Below are positions 55,357 through 63,317 of a DNA stretch of 64,000 nt, piece by piece. A program made the position numbers and the translations under genes. This DNA is from Lichenicoccus sp963693035. Its GTDB lineage: Bacteria; Pseudomonadota; Alphaproteobacteria; Acetobacterales; Acetobacteraceae. The notes beneath the pieces are model-generated. The model had not been told where the DNA came from. It ran no database searches and saw nothing but the letters and a program-made list of their open reading frames with translations. Each line of letters begins with the position of its first letter. The first letter of the stretch is position 1. The stretch spans positions 682,001 to 746,000 of the forward strand of contig CAXMMQ010000006.1 in the NCBI GenBank assembly GCA_963693035.2. The letters are read 5' to 3'.

Positions 55357-55391
55357 TTGACAAGCCTCCGACACGGTGGAATATAATTTCT
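55357..55391 (+). promoter_or_regulatory. iolG promoter with operator overlapping the minus-10 box
   Basis: TTGACA (55357-55362) and TATAAT (55382-55387) are both perfect consensus boxes, though 19 nt apart. The TATAAT is the six-base centre of GGAA-TATAAT-TTCT (55378-55391), which differs by one base from the GGAA-N6-TTCC palindrome. A repressor bound here would cover the minus-10 box of iolG and lie just upstream of the divergent iolR start. Confidence 0.7.
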
Positions 55392-55482
55392 ATAAAGCAA
55401 AGATCCGGTTAAATCCATTCCGCCGCTTCCGCCGCGCGGCCACGGGTCCACCGGAGAAAACGCCAGCACCAGGAACGCACCC

Positions 55483-56481
55483 ATGGTCCGCTTCGCTGTC
55501 CTCGGATGTGGCCGCATCGGCCGCATGCATGCCGCCAATCTCGCACGCCATCCCGATGCGGAACTGGTCACGGTGTTCGACGTGTCGCTGGCCGCCGCCG
55601 CCGAGGTCGCGTCCAGTCTTGGCGTGACCCAGGCAGGCTCGGTCGAGGAGGCGCTGGCCGACCCCAGGGTCGATGCCGTGCTGATCGCGTCGCTCACCGC
55701 GACCCATGTCGAGCTGATCATCGCCGCCGCCCGCGCCGGCAAGCCGGTGCTGTGCGAGAAGCCAATCGACCTCGACATGACCCGCGTCACACGCTGCTGG
55801 AACGAGATCGGCAGCCTGAACCCGACCGTCATGGTCGGCTTCAACCGCCGCTTCGACCCGTCGTTCGCCGCCCTGCAGCGGCGTGTGCAGGAGGGCGAAA
55901 TCGGCCGCGTCGAGCAGGTAGTGATCACCTCGCGCGATCCCGGACCGCCGCCGATCGCCTACATCAAGGGCTCAGGCGGACTGTTCCGCGACATGACGAT
56001 CCATGATTTCGACATGGCCCGGTTCCTGGTCGGCGACATCGTCGAGGTGTCGGCGTTCGGCGCGTCGCTGGTCGATCCGGCGATCGGCGAGGCCGGCGAC
56101 ATCGACGCCGCCATGATCACGTTGCGTGCCGCCTCCGGCGCGCTGGTGCATATCAACAACAGCCGGCGCTGCAGCTACGGCTACGACCAGCGACTGGAAG
56201 TTTTCGGCGAGGCCGGAATGCTGGTTGCCGGCAATCGCCGCGAGACCAGCGTCGAGGCGTTCAGCGCGAAGAGCACCCAGGCGGCCGACCCGGTGCTGCA
56301 TTTCTTCATCCAGCGCTATGCGGATGCCTATGCCGCCGAAATCTCGCACTTCGTTGGCTGCGTGCAGGACAAGGCAACGCCGAGCCCGAGCTTCCGCGAC
56401 GGCATGGAGGCGCTGCGTCTCGCCGACGCCGCCAACGAGAGCCTGCGGACCGGCCGCAGCGTCAGGGTCGAGGCCGGCTGA
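55483..56481 (+). CDS. iolG: myo-inositol 2-dehydrogenase (Gfo/Idh/MocA family)
   Basis: A 332-residue NAD-dependent dehydrogenase for the first step, myo-inositol to 2-keto-myo-inositol. The nucleotide motif is VLGCGRIGRMHA, the Gfo/Idh/MocA signature Lys is in LCEKPID, and the catalytic Asp/His pair is in FRDMTIHDFDMARFL. MVGFNRRFDPSF is also typical. It is separated by about 7.5 kb from the rest of the iol genes but shares the operator type. It ends exactly where the TetR-type gene ends on the other strand. Confidence 0.92.
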   Translation: MVRFAVLGCGRIGRMHAANLARHPDAELVTVFDVSLAAAAEVASSLGVTQAGSVEEALADPRVDAVLIASLTATHVELIIAAARAGKPVLCEKPIDLDMTRVTRCWNEIGSLNPTVMVGFNRRFDPSFAALQRRVQEGEIGRVEQVVITSRDPGPPPIAYIKGSGGLFRDMTIHDFDMARFLVGDIVEVSAFGASLVDPAIGEAGDIDAAMITLRAASGALVHINNSRRCSYGYDQRLEVFGEAGMLVAGNRRETSVEAFSAKSTQAADPVLHFFIQRYADAYAAEISHFVGCVQDKATPSPSFRDGMEALRLADAANESLRTGRSVRVEAG

Positions 56482-57153
56482 TCAGGCTCCGGCCGCAGCC
56501 GAACGCGCCAGCCAGCGATCGACCAGCCGATCCACGAAATCCGGCCCGAGATCCCCGTCGCCAAGGAGGGTGCGGAAGAACACCGGGCCGGTCAGCTCGT
56601 CAAGCGAGAGCTCCAGGTCGGAGCCTGCCGGCAGCTCGCCGCGCGCAACTCCGCGTTCCAGGGCGGTATGCTCGCGAACACGCAAGCGATCGATGACCTG
56701 GTCGCGGAAACGGATCTCGGCGGTGGGATCGTGCTGGGCCTGGCCGGCCAGGGCGCGGAACACCGCCCTCGTATCGGGCTGGCCGAGGAAAGAAGCGAGC
56801 TGGCGCATCAGGTCCCGCAGGTCGCCGTCCAGGTCGCCGTGATCGGCCGGCCGGAAATACTCCTCGGCGTCGGCATCGAACGCGTCGAACAGGATGTCGG
56901 TCTTGGACGCCCACCAGCGATAGATCGTCTGCTTGGCGACACCTGCCTTCGCTGCGATGGCCTCCACGCTCAGATTGGCAAAGCCGCGCTCCAGCAGCAG
57001 GTCGTCGGAGGCCTGCAGGACGGCGAGCCGTGCCTCCTCGCTCCTGCCGTGCCGGTTGCCGGAGTGCCGGACCGGCTTCGGCTCGTCCGGTGCGTGACGA
57101 GTGCGCTGATAACGCGACGGACGGGTCGGGCGCGGGATCGTGTCGGAAGGCAT
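56482..57153 (-). CDS. TetR/AcrR-family transcriptional regulator
   Basis: A 223-residue regulator. A basic N-terminal stretch of about 40 residues precedes the HTH: LERGFANLSVEAIAAKAGVA followed by KQTIYRWWASKTDIL, the clear TetR recognition signature. The C-terminal ligand domain resembles TetR_C_16-like proteins (LTGPVFFRTLLGD). The ATG at 57153 was taken; longer frames are open. The target is unknown; it is divergent from a membrane protein gene, a likely target. Confidence 0.9.
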   Translation of the reverse strand: MPSDTIPRPTRPSRYQRTRHAPDEPKPVRHSGNRHGRSEEARLAVLQASDDLLLERGFANLSVEAIAAKAGVAKQTIYRWWASKTDILFDAFDADAEEYFRPADHGDLDGDLRDLMRQLASFLGQPDTRAVFRALAGQAQHDPTAEIRFRDQVIDRLRVREHTALERGVARGELPAGSDLELSLDELTGPVFFRTLLGDGDLGPDFVDRLVDRWLARSAAAGA

Positions 57154-57291
57154 GGCCCATCCTAGTCGCTCGGCTGATGAGCAGCAAACGCCACGTTGCG
57201 TCCACTCAAGCCGCGCGCTAGGTATCGCTAGACGGGCCGTCCAGTTGCGTCCGGATGAGCAGACGCCGTGGACTGCATGGAGCCTCTTGCG

Positions 57292-58017
57292 ATGATCGTC
57301 ACGCCGGTGCTCGGAGCCCGATACTGGTGCTGTCTCTGCGTCGCGAGCGTGTTCGGGGCGAATGCGGGCGACGTCTTCTCCCGCGACCTCGGGCTCGGCT
57401 ACTGGCATGGACTTCCTGTGCTGGCAGCGCTCTTCGCTGTCATCGTCGCGGCGCAGCGTCGCGCAAGACCGGTCGAGGCCTGGTACTGGATCGCGATCAT
57501 CATCGTGCGGACGGCCGCCACCAACCTGTCCGATCTGATGACGCTGGATCTGGGCCTGCCGTTCTCCATCGTCATCGGCGTCCTCGCCGTCGTGCTGGCG
57601 CTTCTCGCATTGCTGGACCGGCGGCGCCTCACCGGGTCGCAAGCGCCGACGGCGAACGGCGTTTTCTGGTTCACGATGCTTGTCGCCGGAACGCTCGGCA
57701 CGGCGCTCGGGGACGACCTGGCCTTCGTGCAGGAACTCCGGCCGCCAAGTGCATCGGCAGTCATGACGCTCGTGCTGGTCGCAACGCTCGCCGCGATGCT
57801 GGTCCGGCGGCGTACCGCATCACCCGCCGCCTTCTGGCTGACGGTGGTCGTCGTCCGGACCTGGGGGACCAATGTCGGCGATCTCGCAGCGGACACGGCA
57901 GGGCTGGTCGCGAGCACTTTCGTGAGCGGCGCCCTGCTGACCGGTTTGCTGGTCCTGTGGAAAGCGCCGGCCCGCGAGATCGGATGGGCAGCGATCGGGA
58001 ACCAACGTGACGTTTAG
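57292..58017 (+). CDS. COG4705-like multi-membrane protein
   Basis: A 241-residue protein with about eight hydrophobic helices arranged as repeated two-helix units that each end in a polar Gly/Asp motif: FGANAGDVFSRDLGLGY, RTAATNLSDLMTLDLGL, LGTALGDDLAF and WGTNVGDLAA. This repeating T/N-x-x-GD pattern matches the uncharacterised COG4705 membrane family. The ATG at 57292 has GGAG 9 nt upstream; GTG 57268 and ATG 57277 are alternatives. Function unknown; regulation by the divergent TetR-type protein is plausible. Confidence 0.8.
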   Translation: MIVTPVLGARYWCCLCVASVFGANAGDVFSRDLGLGYWHGLPVLAALFAVIVAAQRRARPVEAWYWIAIIIVRTAATNLSDLMTLDLGLPFSIVIGVLAVVLALLALLDRRRLTGSQAPTANGVFWFTMLVAGTLGTALGDDLAFVQELRPPSASAVMTLVLVATLAAMLVRRRTASPAAFWLTVVVVRTWGTNVGDLAADTAGLVASTFVSGALLTGLLVLWKAPAREIGWAAIGNQRDV

Positions 58018-58065
58018 CAATCTAGACGTGACGTAACGTATGCCCTAAAGCGTGGAAGACGCGGC

Positions 58066-58464
58066 GTGTCCGTTTTTGCCGGTGCCACCAAAACGGCCGC
58101 CCAACGCAACCAGATCCACGCAATCGGCCGGGCCTGGAAGGCCGACATGGTCGGCTTGCAGGTTCGCCTCGATGCGTTGCGGGCGCAGGAGAATGATCTG
58201 CTGCTGACGCCGGGCACGATCGCGCCGGCCCGAGCCGAGGCGCTCGCGCGACAGGAAGCCGGCCTGCTCGAAGTCATGCAAGCCGAGCGCATCCACAACG
58301 AGATCGCGCTGCGCAGTTTCCTGTCGGACAGCCAGCTCAGCCAGGCTGCCAGCACGATCGTCGTCTATGCCAGGGCGCGGCGGGGCAACCGGCCATCCCT
58401 TCGAGGCCGCAAGGTCGGACGACCGGCATGTTCCACGCACGCACGCTCGACGCGCCCGGCCTGA
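58066..58464 (+). pseudogene. truncated Spy/CpxP-like protein (paralogue of 59431-59889)
   Basis: A 132-codon frame whose first 105 residues align with the intact Spy-like protein downstream: shared pattern T-A-A-Q-x-x-Q-x-H near the start, LLL-x-x-GT, L-x-x-Q-x-x-L and a C-terminal L-x-x-x-QL-x-x-AAST. It lacks any signal peptide: upstream codons to the previous stop contain no start other than the GTG at 58066. The C-terminus runs into unrelated basic sequence overlapping the DUF418 fragment. Best read as a decayed copy. Confidence 0.65.
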
Positions 58465-59324
58465 CGGACGCATCTGCCTCGCCCAACCTCGACCAAGCCC
58501 GGATCCGCGATCTCGACGTGATCCGCCGGGGCGCCCTGATCGGCGTCATGTGGATGAATATCTACGCGATCACCATGTGGCTGGTGCCCGCGAGCGAACG
58601 GGAGCACTGGAGCAGCGCGCCGCTCGACCACCTCGTGGCCTTCGGCTCCGACTGGCTGATCGCCGGCAAGGCGCAGACGCTGTTCGGCATCCTGTTCGGC
58701 TTCGGCTTCGCAGTCTTCAGCGCGCGCGCGGCGGCACGCGACCACGACGCGGTGCGGCTGTACGCCCGACGCCTCCTCTTCCTGCTGGCACTCGGGCTGC
58801 TGCATTACGGATTGGTCTGGAGGGGAGACATCCTGCATGACTATGCGGTCGCCGGCCTGCTGCTGCTGCTGACGCGCGGTTTCTCTGACCGGAGCCTGCT
58901 CGTCCTGGCCGTCGGCTGCGGCGTGGTCGCGCCACCGCTCGTCGACCTGGCGTTCGTATCCCATCATGCCAGGGGCTGCTGCGGGCGCGCTTCCACGCGA
59001 CGATGGGCGGCGCGATCCATGCGCTGCCCGCGATCTGCAGGGCCACGAAGCCTAGGGCGGCCGCGAGGTTTGCGATCAGTCCGGCGTGCCAGGCGAGATC
59101 AAGCCCATACCCGTCGCACACCACCATGAAGAACAGGCTCAGCGCGAGTCCGGCCGGCAGCGTGAGGGCGGCCAGCCTGGCGAAGAATGCACGGTGCGCG
59201 TCCGCATGCTGCAGCCAGCCGCGGCGGAACATGGTACTTGCGGCACTATCGCTTCGGGCCGCTCGAATTTCTGTGGCGATCGGCGACCTCCGGACGCTGG
59301 CAGCGCTTCCGGCGCCCCGCCTGA
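58428..59324 (+). pseudogene. DUF418 membrane protein gene, internally inverted and deleted
   Basis: The plus strand from 58428 to about 58965 encodes a normal DUF418 N-terminus (RIRDLDVIRRGALIGVMWMN, LFGILFGFGFAVFSARA). The next 265 bp read as DUF418-like protein only on the minus strand, from 59232 leftwards (MFRRGWLQHADAHRAFFARL and AGLIANLAAALGFVALQIAG to WIAPPIVAWKRAR). From 59232 the plus strand resumes the family C-terminus (WYLRHYRFGPLEFLWRSATS) to a stop at 59322-59324. So a central block is inverted and flanking parts are lost, including the conserved GRMALTNY region. The gene cannot make a functional protein. Confidence 0.8.
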
Positions 59325-59430
59325 TCGTCACACCCTGATCGTTACACTTGGTCGCGCGGCGGCCCGATTGCCGTTACAGGTTGCTGTCATTCTCCGACAG
59401 GCTCTCAAGCCAACAGGTGGGATAGACGTC

Positions 59431-59889
59431 ATGATGATCAGGAATTTGCTGACCGCCGGTGCGGTCTTGGCCGCCATGGCCGGCACCGCGCTGGCGCAGG
59501 GCTGGGGCGCCCATGCCGGCGCCGAGCGTGGCGCCTTCGCGGGCGCGCAGTTCACTGCGGCGCAGCAGACCCAGGTGCATTCGATCATGCACACGGCCCA
59601 CCAGCAGAGCGCCGGCGTGCGCACGCAGATCCAGAGCCTGCAGCAGCAGATCGACACCCTGCTGCTGTCGTCCGGCACCGTCACCGAGGCGCAGATCACG
59701 CCGCTGGTGCAGCAGCAGGAGAGCCTGCGCCAGCAGCTCGACGCGTCGCGCATCTCGACCGAGATCTCGATACGCAACCTGCTGACCAGCGCGCAGCTTG
59801 CAGCCGCCGCCAGCACGCATGCTCAGCTTGCCGCCCTGCATCAGCAGGAGCACGCGGTCATGCAGGCGGCGACTCCCGCTACGCCCTGA
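59431..59889 (+). CDS. Spy/CpxP-like periplasmic protein
   Basis: A 152-residue protein with signal peptide (LLTAGAVLAAMAGTALAQ) and a Gln-rich, all-helical mature part: QFTAAQQTQVHSIM is an LTxxQ-like motif and a second one reads LLTSAQLAAAAS near the C-terminus. This is the layout of Spy/CpxP chaperones and metal sensors. AGGTGG lies about 10 nt upstream of the ATG. It is an intact paralogue of the truncated copy at 58066. It ends next to the stop of a minus-strand gene remnant. Confidence 0.75.
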   Translation: MMIRNLLTAGAVLAAMAGTALAQGWGAHAGAERGAFAGAQFTAAQQTQVHSIMHTAHQQSAGVRTQIQSLQQQIDTLLLSSGTVTEAQITPLVQQQESLRQQLDASRISTEISIRNLLTSAQLAAAASTHAQLAALHQQEHAVMQAATPATP

Positions 59890-60229
59890 TCACGACGAGG
59901 CCCGGAGCTGACGCGCGAAATCGCGCCGCAGCAACGCCTCGTCCCAGCGATCAGACCGGTCCTGCCCGTCCGGGCCGCTGATCGCATAGAATTGCGGACC
60001 CAGTCCGCACCGGAATGACAGCTCGACCTGCACCTGACCCGCAGAGGCCACCCGACCCATGGATGGCCCAGCTCCGCCACAGCACCCGCATGATCTGGCG
60101 CTGCGTCTCGTCGGGCACGTCCGGCAGCGGGATCTCGCGTGCCACCACATAGCGCGACAGGTCGGCGAGCAGGCGCAGATCAGGCAGGGCGTCGAGCAGG
60201 TCGAGCGTCAGCAGCAGATCGTTGGTCAT
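59890..60229 (-). pseudogene. small unknown gene, apparently frameshifted
   Basis: From the ATG at 60229 a protein-like frame runs MTNDLLLTLDLLDALPDLRL to VLWRSWAIHG near 60060, then loses sense. The next frame picks up SAGQVQVELSFRCGLGPQF through to RDFARQLRASS and a stop at 59890. Joined by a one-base shift near 60055 the product would be about 112 residues. I do not recognise the family. The start overlaps the stop of a further open stretch (ATGA at 60226-60229). Confidence 0.4.
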
Positions 60230-60363
60230 CCGGCCGCGAACGTCTCGACCAGCACCGGCACCGGGCAGTCCGCCGCGATCCTGTTCCAGCTTTCAAGAAT
60301 ACGCACGCTCTCGGTCGAAGAACGCGGCCTGATCTCCGGCTGGATGGTGGTGCGGTGCGCGCC
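60226..60363 (-). pseudogene. short coding-like remnant of unknown function
   Basis: An open stretch after a stop at 60364-60366 reads in protein-like codons and ends ESWNRIAADCPVPVLVETF, then AAG and stop. No normal start is present except a GTG giving only 26 residues. Its stop overlaps the ATG of the next remnant by 4 nt, as in an operon. Possibly the tail of a gene lost by deletion. No family recognised. Confidence 0.25.
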
Positions 60364-60469
60364 TTATCGGGACATCATTTCGCGAACAACGCCGGCATGG
60401 CTCGACTGACAGGATTCTTTCACGATCTTTCAGACCATATGCGTCCAAGCCTGAAAGGATCTTTCTTCC

Positions 60470-61315
60470 TCAGCTCGGGAAGTCGGCACCCAGGCTGGTC
60501 TCCTGCCAGCGCTCGATCTGCCCCAGCCGCTCCCTGAGCTTCGCGGTGACGCCGTCATAGGCGACCTTGCCCAGCACCAGGTGGCGCGGCGGCTCGGCGC
60601 TCTCCACCGCGCGGATCATCGCCTCGCCGGCGCGCACCGGGTCGCCCGCCTGCTTGCCGCTGATGTCGGCGGTGCTCTTCATGCGGGCGCCGGCGGTCTC
60701 TGCATAATCCGCGATCCGGTTCGGGGTCTGCTTCAGCGAGCGCCCGGCCCAGTCGGTGCGGAACGGCCCGGGCTCGACGCAGGTCACCTTGATGCCGAGC
60801 GGGGCGCCCTCCACCGCCAGCGCATCCGAGAAGCCCTCGACCGCGTGCTTGCTGGCTGCGTAGTAGCCGGAGCCCGGGAAGCCGATGAAGCCGGCCATCG
60901 AGGTGATGTTCAGGATGTGCCCGTGCCGGCGGTCGCGCATGCCGGGCAGCACCGCCCGGGTCAACGCGAACAGGCCGAACACGTTGGCTTCGAACTGCGC
61001 GCGGATCTCCTCGTCGACGCCCTCCTCGAGCGCCGCCTGATAGCCATAGCCGGCATTGTTCACCAGCACGTCGATCGACCCGAAGCGGGCCTCGGCCTCG
61101 GCCACCGCGCTCCTGATCTGGCCGGCATCGGTGACGTCGAGGCTGAGCGCCAGCACCCGGTCCTCGGCGCCACGCCCGAGATCGGCGACGCGGGTGGCGT
61201 CGCGCGCCGTAACCACCGCGCGCCAGCCGCGGCCGAGCACCAGTTGCGCAAGATCGCGGCCGAAGCCGGTGGAGCAGCCGGTGATGAACCAGACCGGAGT
61301 TGTCTGTTGTGCCAT
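60470..61315 (-). CDS. short-chain dehydrogenase/reductase
   Basis: A 281-residue classical SDR. The cofactor motif is ITGCSTGFGRDLAQ (TGxxxGxG), the NNAG motif is VLVNNAGYGY, the catalytic Ser is in LNITSMAGFIG and the Tyr/Lys pair in GYYAASKHAVEG; the segment CVEPGPFRTDWAG follows. TARDATR after the second strand suggests NADP preference. Length and layout match the oxidoreductases often annotated as ketoreductase-like. The substrate is unknown. Confidence 0.92.
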   Translation of the reverse strand: MAQQTTPVWFITGCSTGFGRDLAQLVLGRGWRAVVTARDATRVADLGRGAEDRVLALSLDVTDAGQIRSAVAEAEARFGSIDVLVNNAGYGYQAALEEGVDEEIRAQFEANVFGLFALTRAVLPGMRDRRHGHILNITSMAGFIGFPGSGYYAASKHAVEGFSDALAVEGAPLGIKVTCVEPGPFRTDWAGRSLKQTPNRIADYAETAGARMKSTADISGKQAGDPVRAGEAMIRAVESAEPPRHLVLGKVAYDGVTAKLRERLGQIERWQETSLGADFPS

Positions 61316-61465
61316 GTGCCTGTTCCTCTGAGGGTTGCATCCCGAACGCGGCGCATCCGCCCGGGATGCGGAAGACAGGCATCCTTTGCCGCCGCACCAA
61401 CGTTCTGCCAGACGCGACTGCCAGGACGGCGTCGATCCTGCGGTTGCTGTCTGGACCCGTCTTGA

Positions 61466-61840
61466 CCCTGCCGCACTCCTTTACCCCGGGCCTATCCGCT
61501 GGCCCTGGCAGGCGCCGGCTCGCTCCCCCTCATGGCGGCCTGGCTGTCGCTGATGCTCGACCGGCTGCCACTGTCGCTGCCGATCCTGTGCGTGGCGCTC
61601 GGCGCCGGGCTGTCGTTCCTGCCAGGCATGCCGCCGCTGCCGAACCCGGTGAGCGGCTCCGGTTGTGCCGAGCACTTGGCCGAGCTGTGCGTCCTGGTCT
61701 CGCTGATGGGCGCCGGGCTGAAGCTCGACCGGCCGCTGTCGCGTCGCGGCTGGCATGTGACCTGACGGCTGCTCGCCATCACCATGCCGCTGTCGATCGG
61801 GCTGCTGGCGCTGGCGGGGTAGATGTTCGCCGGTGCGACT
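61466..61840 (+). pseudogene. remnant of an NhaP-type cation/proton antiporter N-terminus
   Basis: The frame reads YPLALAGAGSLPLMAAWLS, LPLSLPILCVALGAGLSFLP, HLAELCVLVSLMGAGLKLDR, a good match to the first helices of CPA1/NhaP antiporters. It is interrupted by TGA at 61763-61765, then resumes in the same frame as RLLAITMPLSIGLLALAG before a TAG at 61820-61822. Both stops stand where the family usually has Trp, so each is one base from TGG. No start codon is found upstream and the rest of the gene is missing. Confidence 0.7.
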
Positions 61841-61962
61841 GGCGCAGGAGGAGGCGGCAGAGATCGGATCGGCGTCACCGGGCCTGCTTTACGCGATATC
61901 CCGCGGACCATAACGTGTGGCGGCGGGAAGTTCGGGGCAACGGGTCAAGGGATGACACCATC

Positions 61963-62451
61963 ATGCGCATGAGCAGGCACACTCCCGCGGCGCTGGCGCT
62001 GCTGGGCCTCGGCGCGGCGCCCGCCCTGGCCGAGGCCCCTGCCTCGCAGCGGCTGGAGATCCAGGGCCATGTCGCGCATCCGCTGGTGCTTGCGGTCGCG
62101 GGCCTGCAGCAGCTTCCGCCGACAACCGTCACCCTGACCCAGATCGGCGAACACGGCTCCCGGACGGCGACCTATACCGGCGTCCTGCTCTGGACCCTGC
62201 TTGATCATGCGATTCTGGTGGACGAGCCGGGCGCGAAGACGCATCTGCGGCACACGATCCTGGCGCGCGGTTCGGACGACTATATCGTCGCGTTCGGGCT
62301 GGGCGAGATCGATCCGAAGTTCGAGGGCAAGCCGGTCATCGTGGCGCTGGCCAGCAACGGCACGCCGATGCCCAGCCTCGAGCTCATCGTTCCCGGCGAC
62401 AAACATGCCGGACGCGACGTCCACGACCTCGACGCGATCACGGTGAACTAG
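61963..62451 (+). CDS. small periplasmic molybdopterin-dependent-oxidoreductase-like protein
   Basis: A 162-residue secreted protein (signal peptide ending APALAEA) with a single domain related to the sulfite-oxidase/molybdopterin-binding fold: TYTGVLLWTLLDHA, DDYIVAFGLGEIDPKF and LELIVPGDKHAGRDVHDL. It lacks the cysteine and the rest of the enzyme, as in the small proteins often coded beside molybdate or tungstate transporters. AAGGGA lies 11 nt upstream of the ATG. The binding-protein gene starts 1 nt after its stop, so they form an operon and a metal or cofactor related role is likely. Confidence 0.75.
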   Translation: MRMSRHTPAALALLGLGAAPALAEAPASQRLEIQGHVAHPLVLAVAGLQQLPPTTVTLTQIGEHGSRTATYTGVLLWTLLDHAILVDEPGAKTHLRHTILARGSDDYIVAFGLGEIDPKFEGKPVIVALASNGTPMPSLELIVPGDKHAGRDVHDLDAITVN

Positions 62452-62452
62452 C

Positions 62453-63313
62453 ATGCATTCGATGATCAAGGTGGCCGCTGCTTCGGTCGCCCTGACCGGG
62501 CTCGTGGCGACAACGCAGGCCCGGGCCGCCGATGTCAGCGTGCTCTATGCCGGGTCGCTGGTGAACCTGATGGAGCACGGCATCGGCTCTGCATTCGATG
62601 CCACCGGCGGCGACCGTTTCGTCGGCTATGCCGGCGGCTCCAACGCGCTCGCCAACCAGATCAAGGGCCGGCTGCGGCGCGGCGACGTGTTCATCAGCGC
62701 CACCCCGAAGGTCAACGACACGCTCATGGGCGGAGCCAACGGCAACTGGGTGAGCTGGTACGTGACGTTCGCGAAGTCGCCGCTGCTGATCGCCTACAAC
62801 CCGCAAAGCCGCTTCGCCGCCGAAATGAAATCCAAACCCTGGTACGAGGTGCTGCGCGAGCCCGGCATCCGGATCGGACGCACCGACCCGACGCTCGATC
62901 CGAAGGGACGCCTGACCCTGCTGCTGCTCCAGCATGCCGAGCAGGTCTACCACCAGCCGGGCCTAGCGCAGGCGGTGCTCGGCGCGCCGGACAATCCGGC
63001 GCAGGTGCGGCCGGAGGAAAGCCTGACCGGGCGCATGCAGTCCGGGCAGATCGATGTCGGCTTCTTCTATTCGACCGAGGTCACCGACCTGAAGCTGCCG
63101 GCGATCAAGCCGGCCGCCGAAGTCGCGACCGGTGCCAGCTATACCGTGGCCATCCTGCGCGATGCCGCCGATCCGGCCGGTGCCGCCCGCTACGTCAACT
63201 TCCTGCTCGGCGAGCAGGGCCGGGCGGTCATGCACCAGCACGGGCTGGACACGGTGAGGCCGGCGCTCGCCGGCGACAAGGCGGCCGTGCCCGCTCTCGT
63301 TCATCTCAGGTAG
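62453..63313 (+). CDS. molybdate/tungstate ABC transporter substrate-binding protein (WtpA/ModA-like)
   Basis: A 286-residue periplasmic binding protein with signal peptide ending TQARA. The mature start ADVSVLYAGSLVNLME is characteristic of the WtpA/ModA class, as are GGSNALANQI, DVFISATPKVND and GRTDPTLDPKGRLTLLLLQ. It should deliver molybdate or tungstate to the permease coded just downstream. It follows the small cofactor-domain gene by 1 nt. Confidence 0.9.
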   Translation: MHSMIKVAAASVALTGLVATTQARAADVSVLYAGSLVNLMEHGIGSAFDATGGDRFVGYAGGSNALANQIKGRLRRGDVFISATPKVNDTLMGGANGNWVSWYVTFAKSPLLIAYNPQSRFAAEMKSKPWYEVLREPGIRIGRTDPTLDPKGRLTLLLLQHAEQVYHQPGLAQAVLGAPDNPAQVRPEESLTGRMQSGQIDVGFFYSTEVTDLKLPAIKPAAEVATGASYTVAILRDAADPAGAARYVNFLLGEQGRAVMHQHGLDTVRPALAGDKAAVPALVHLR

Positions 63314-63317
63314 CCGC

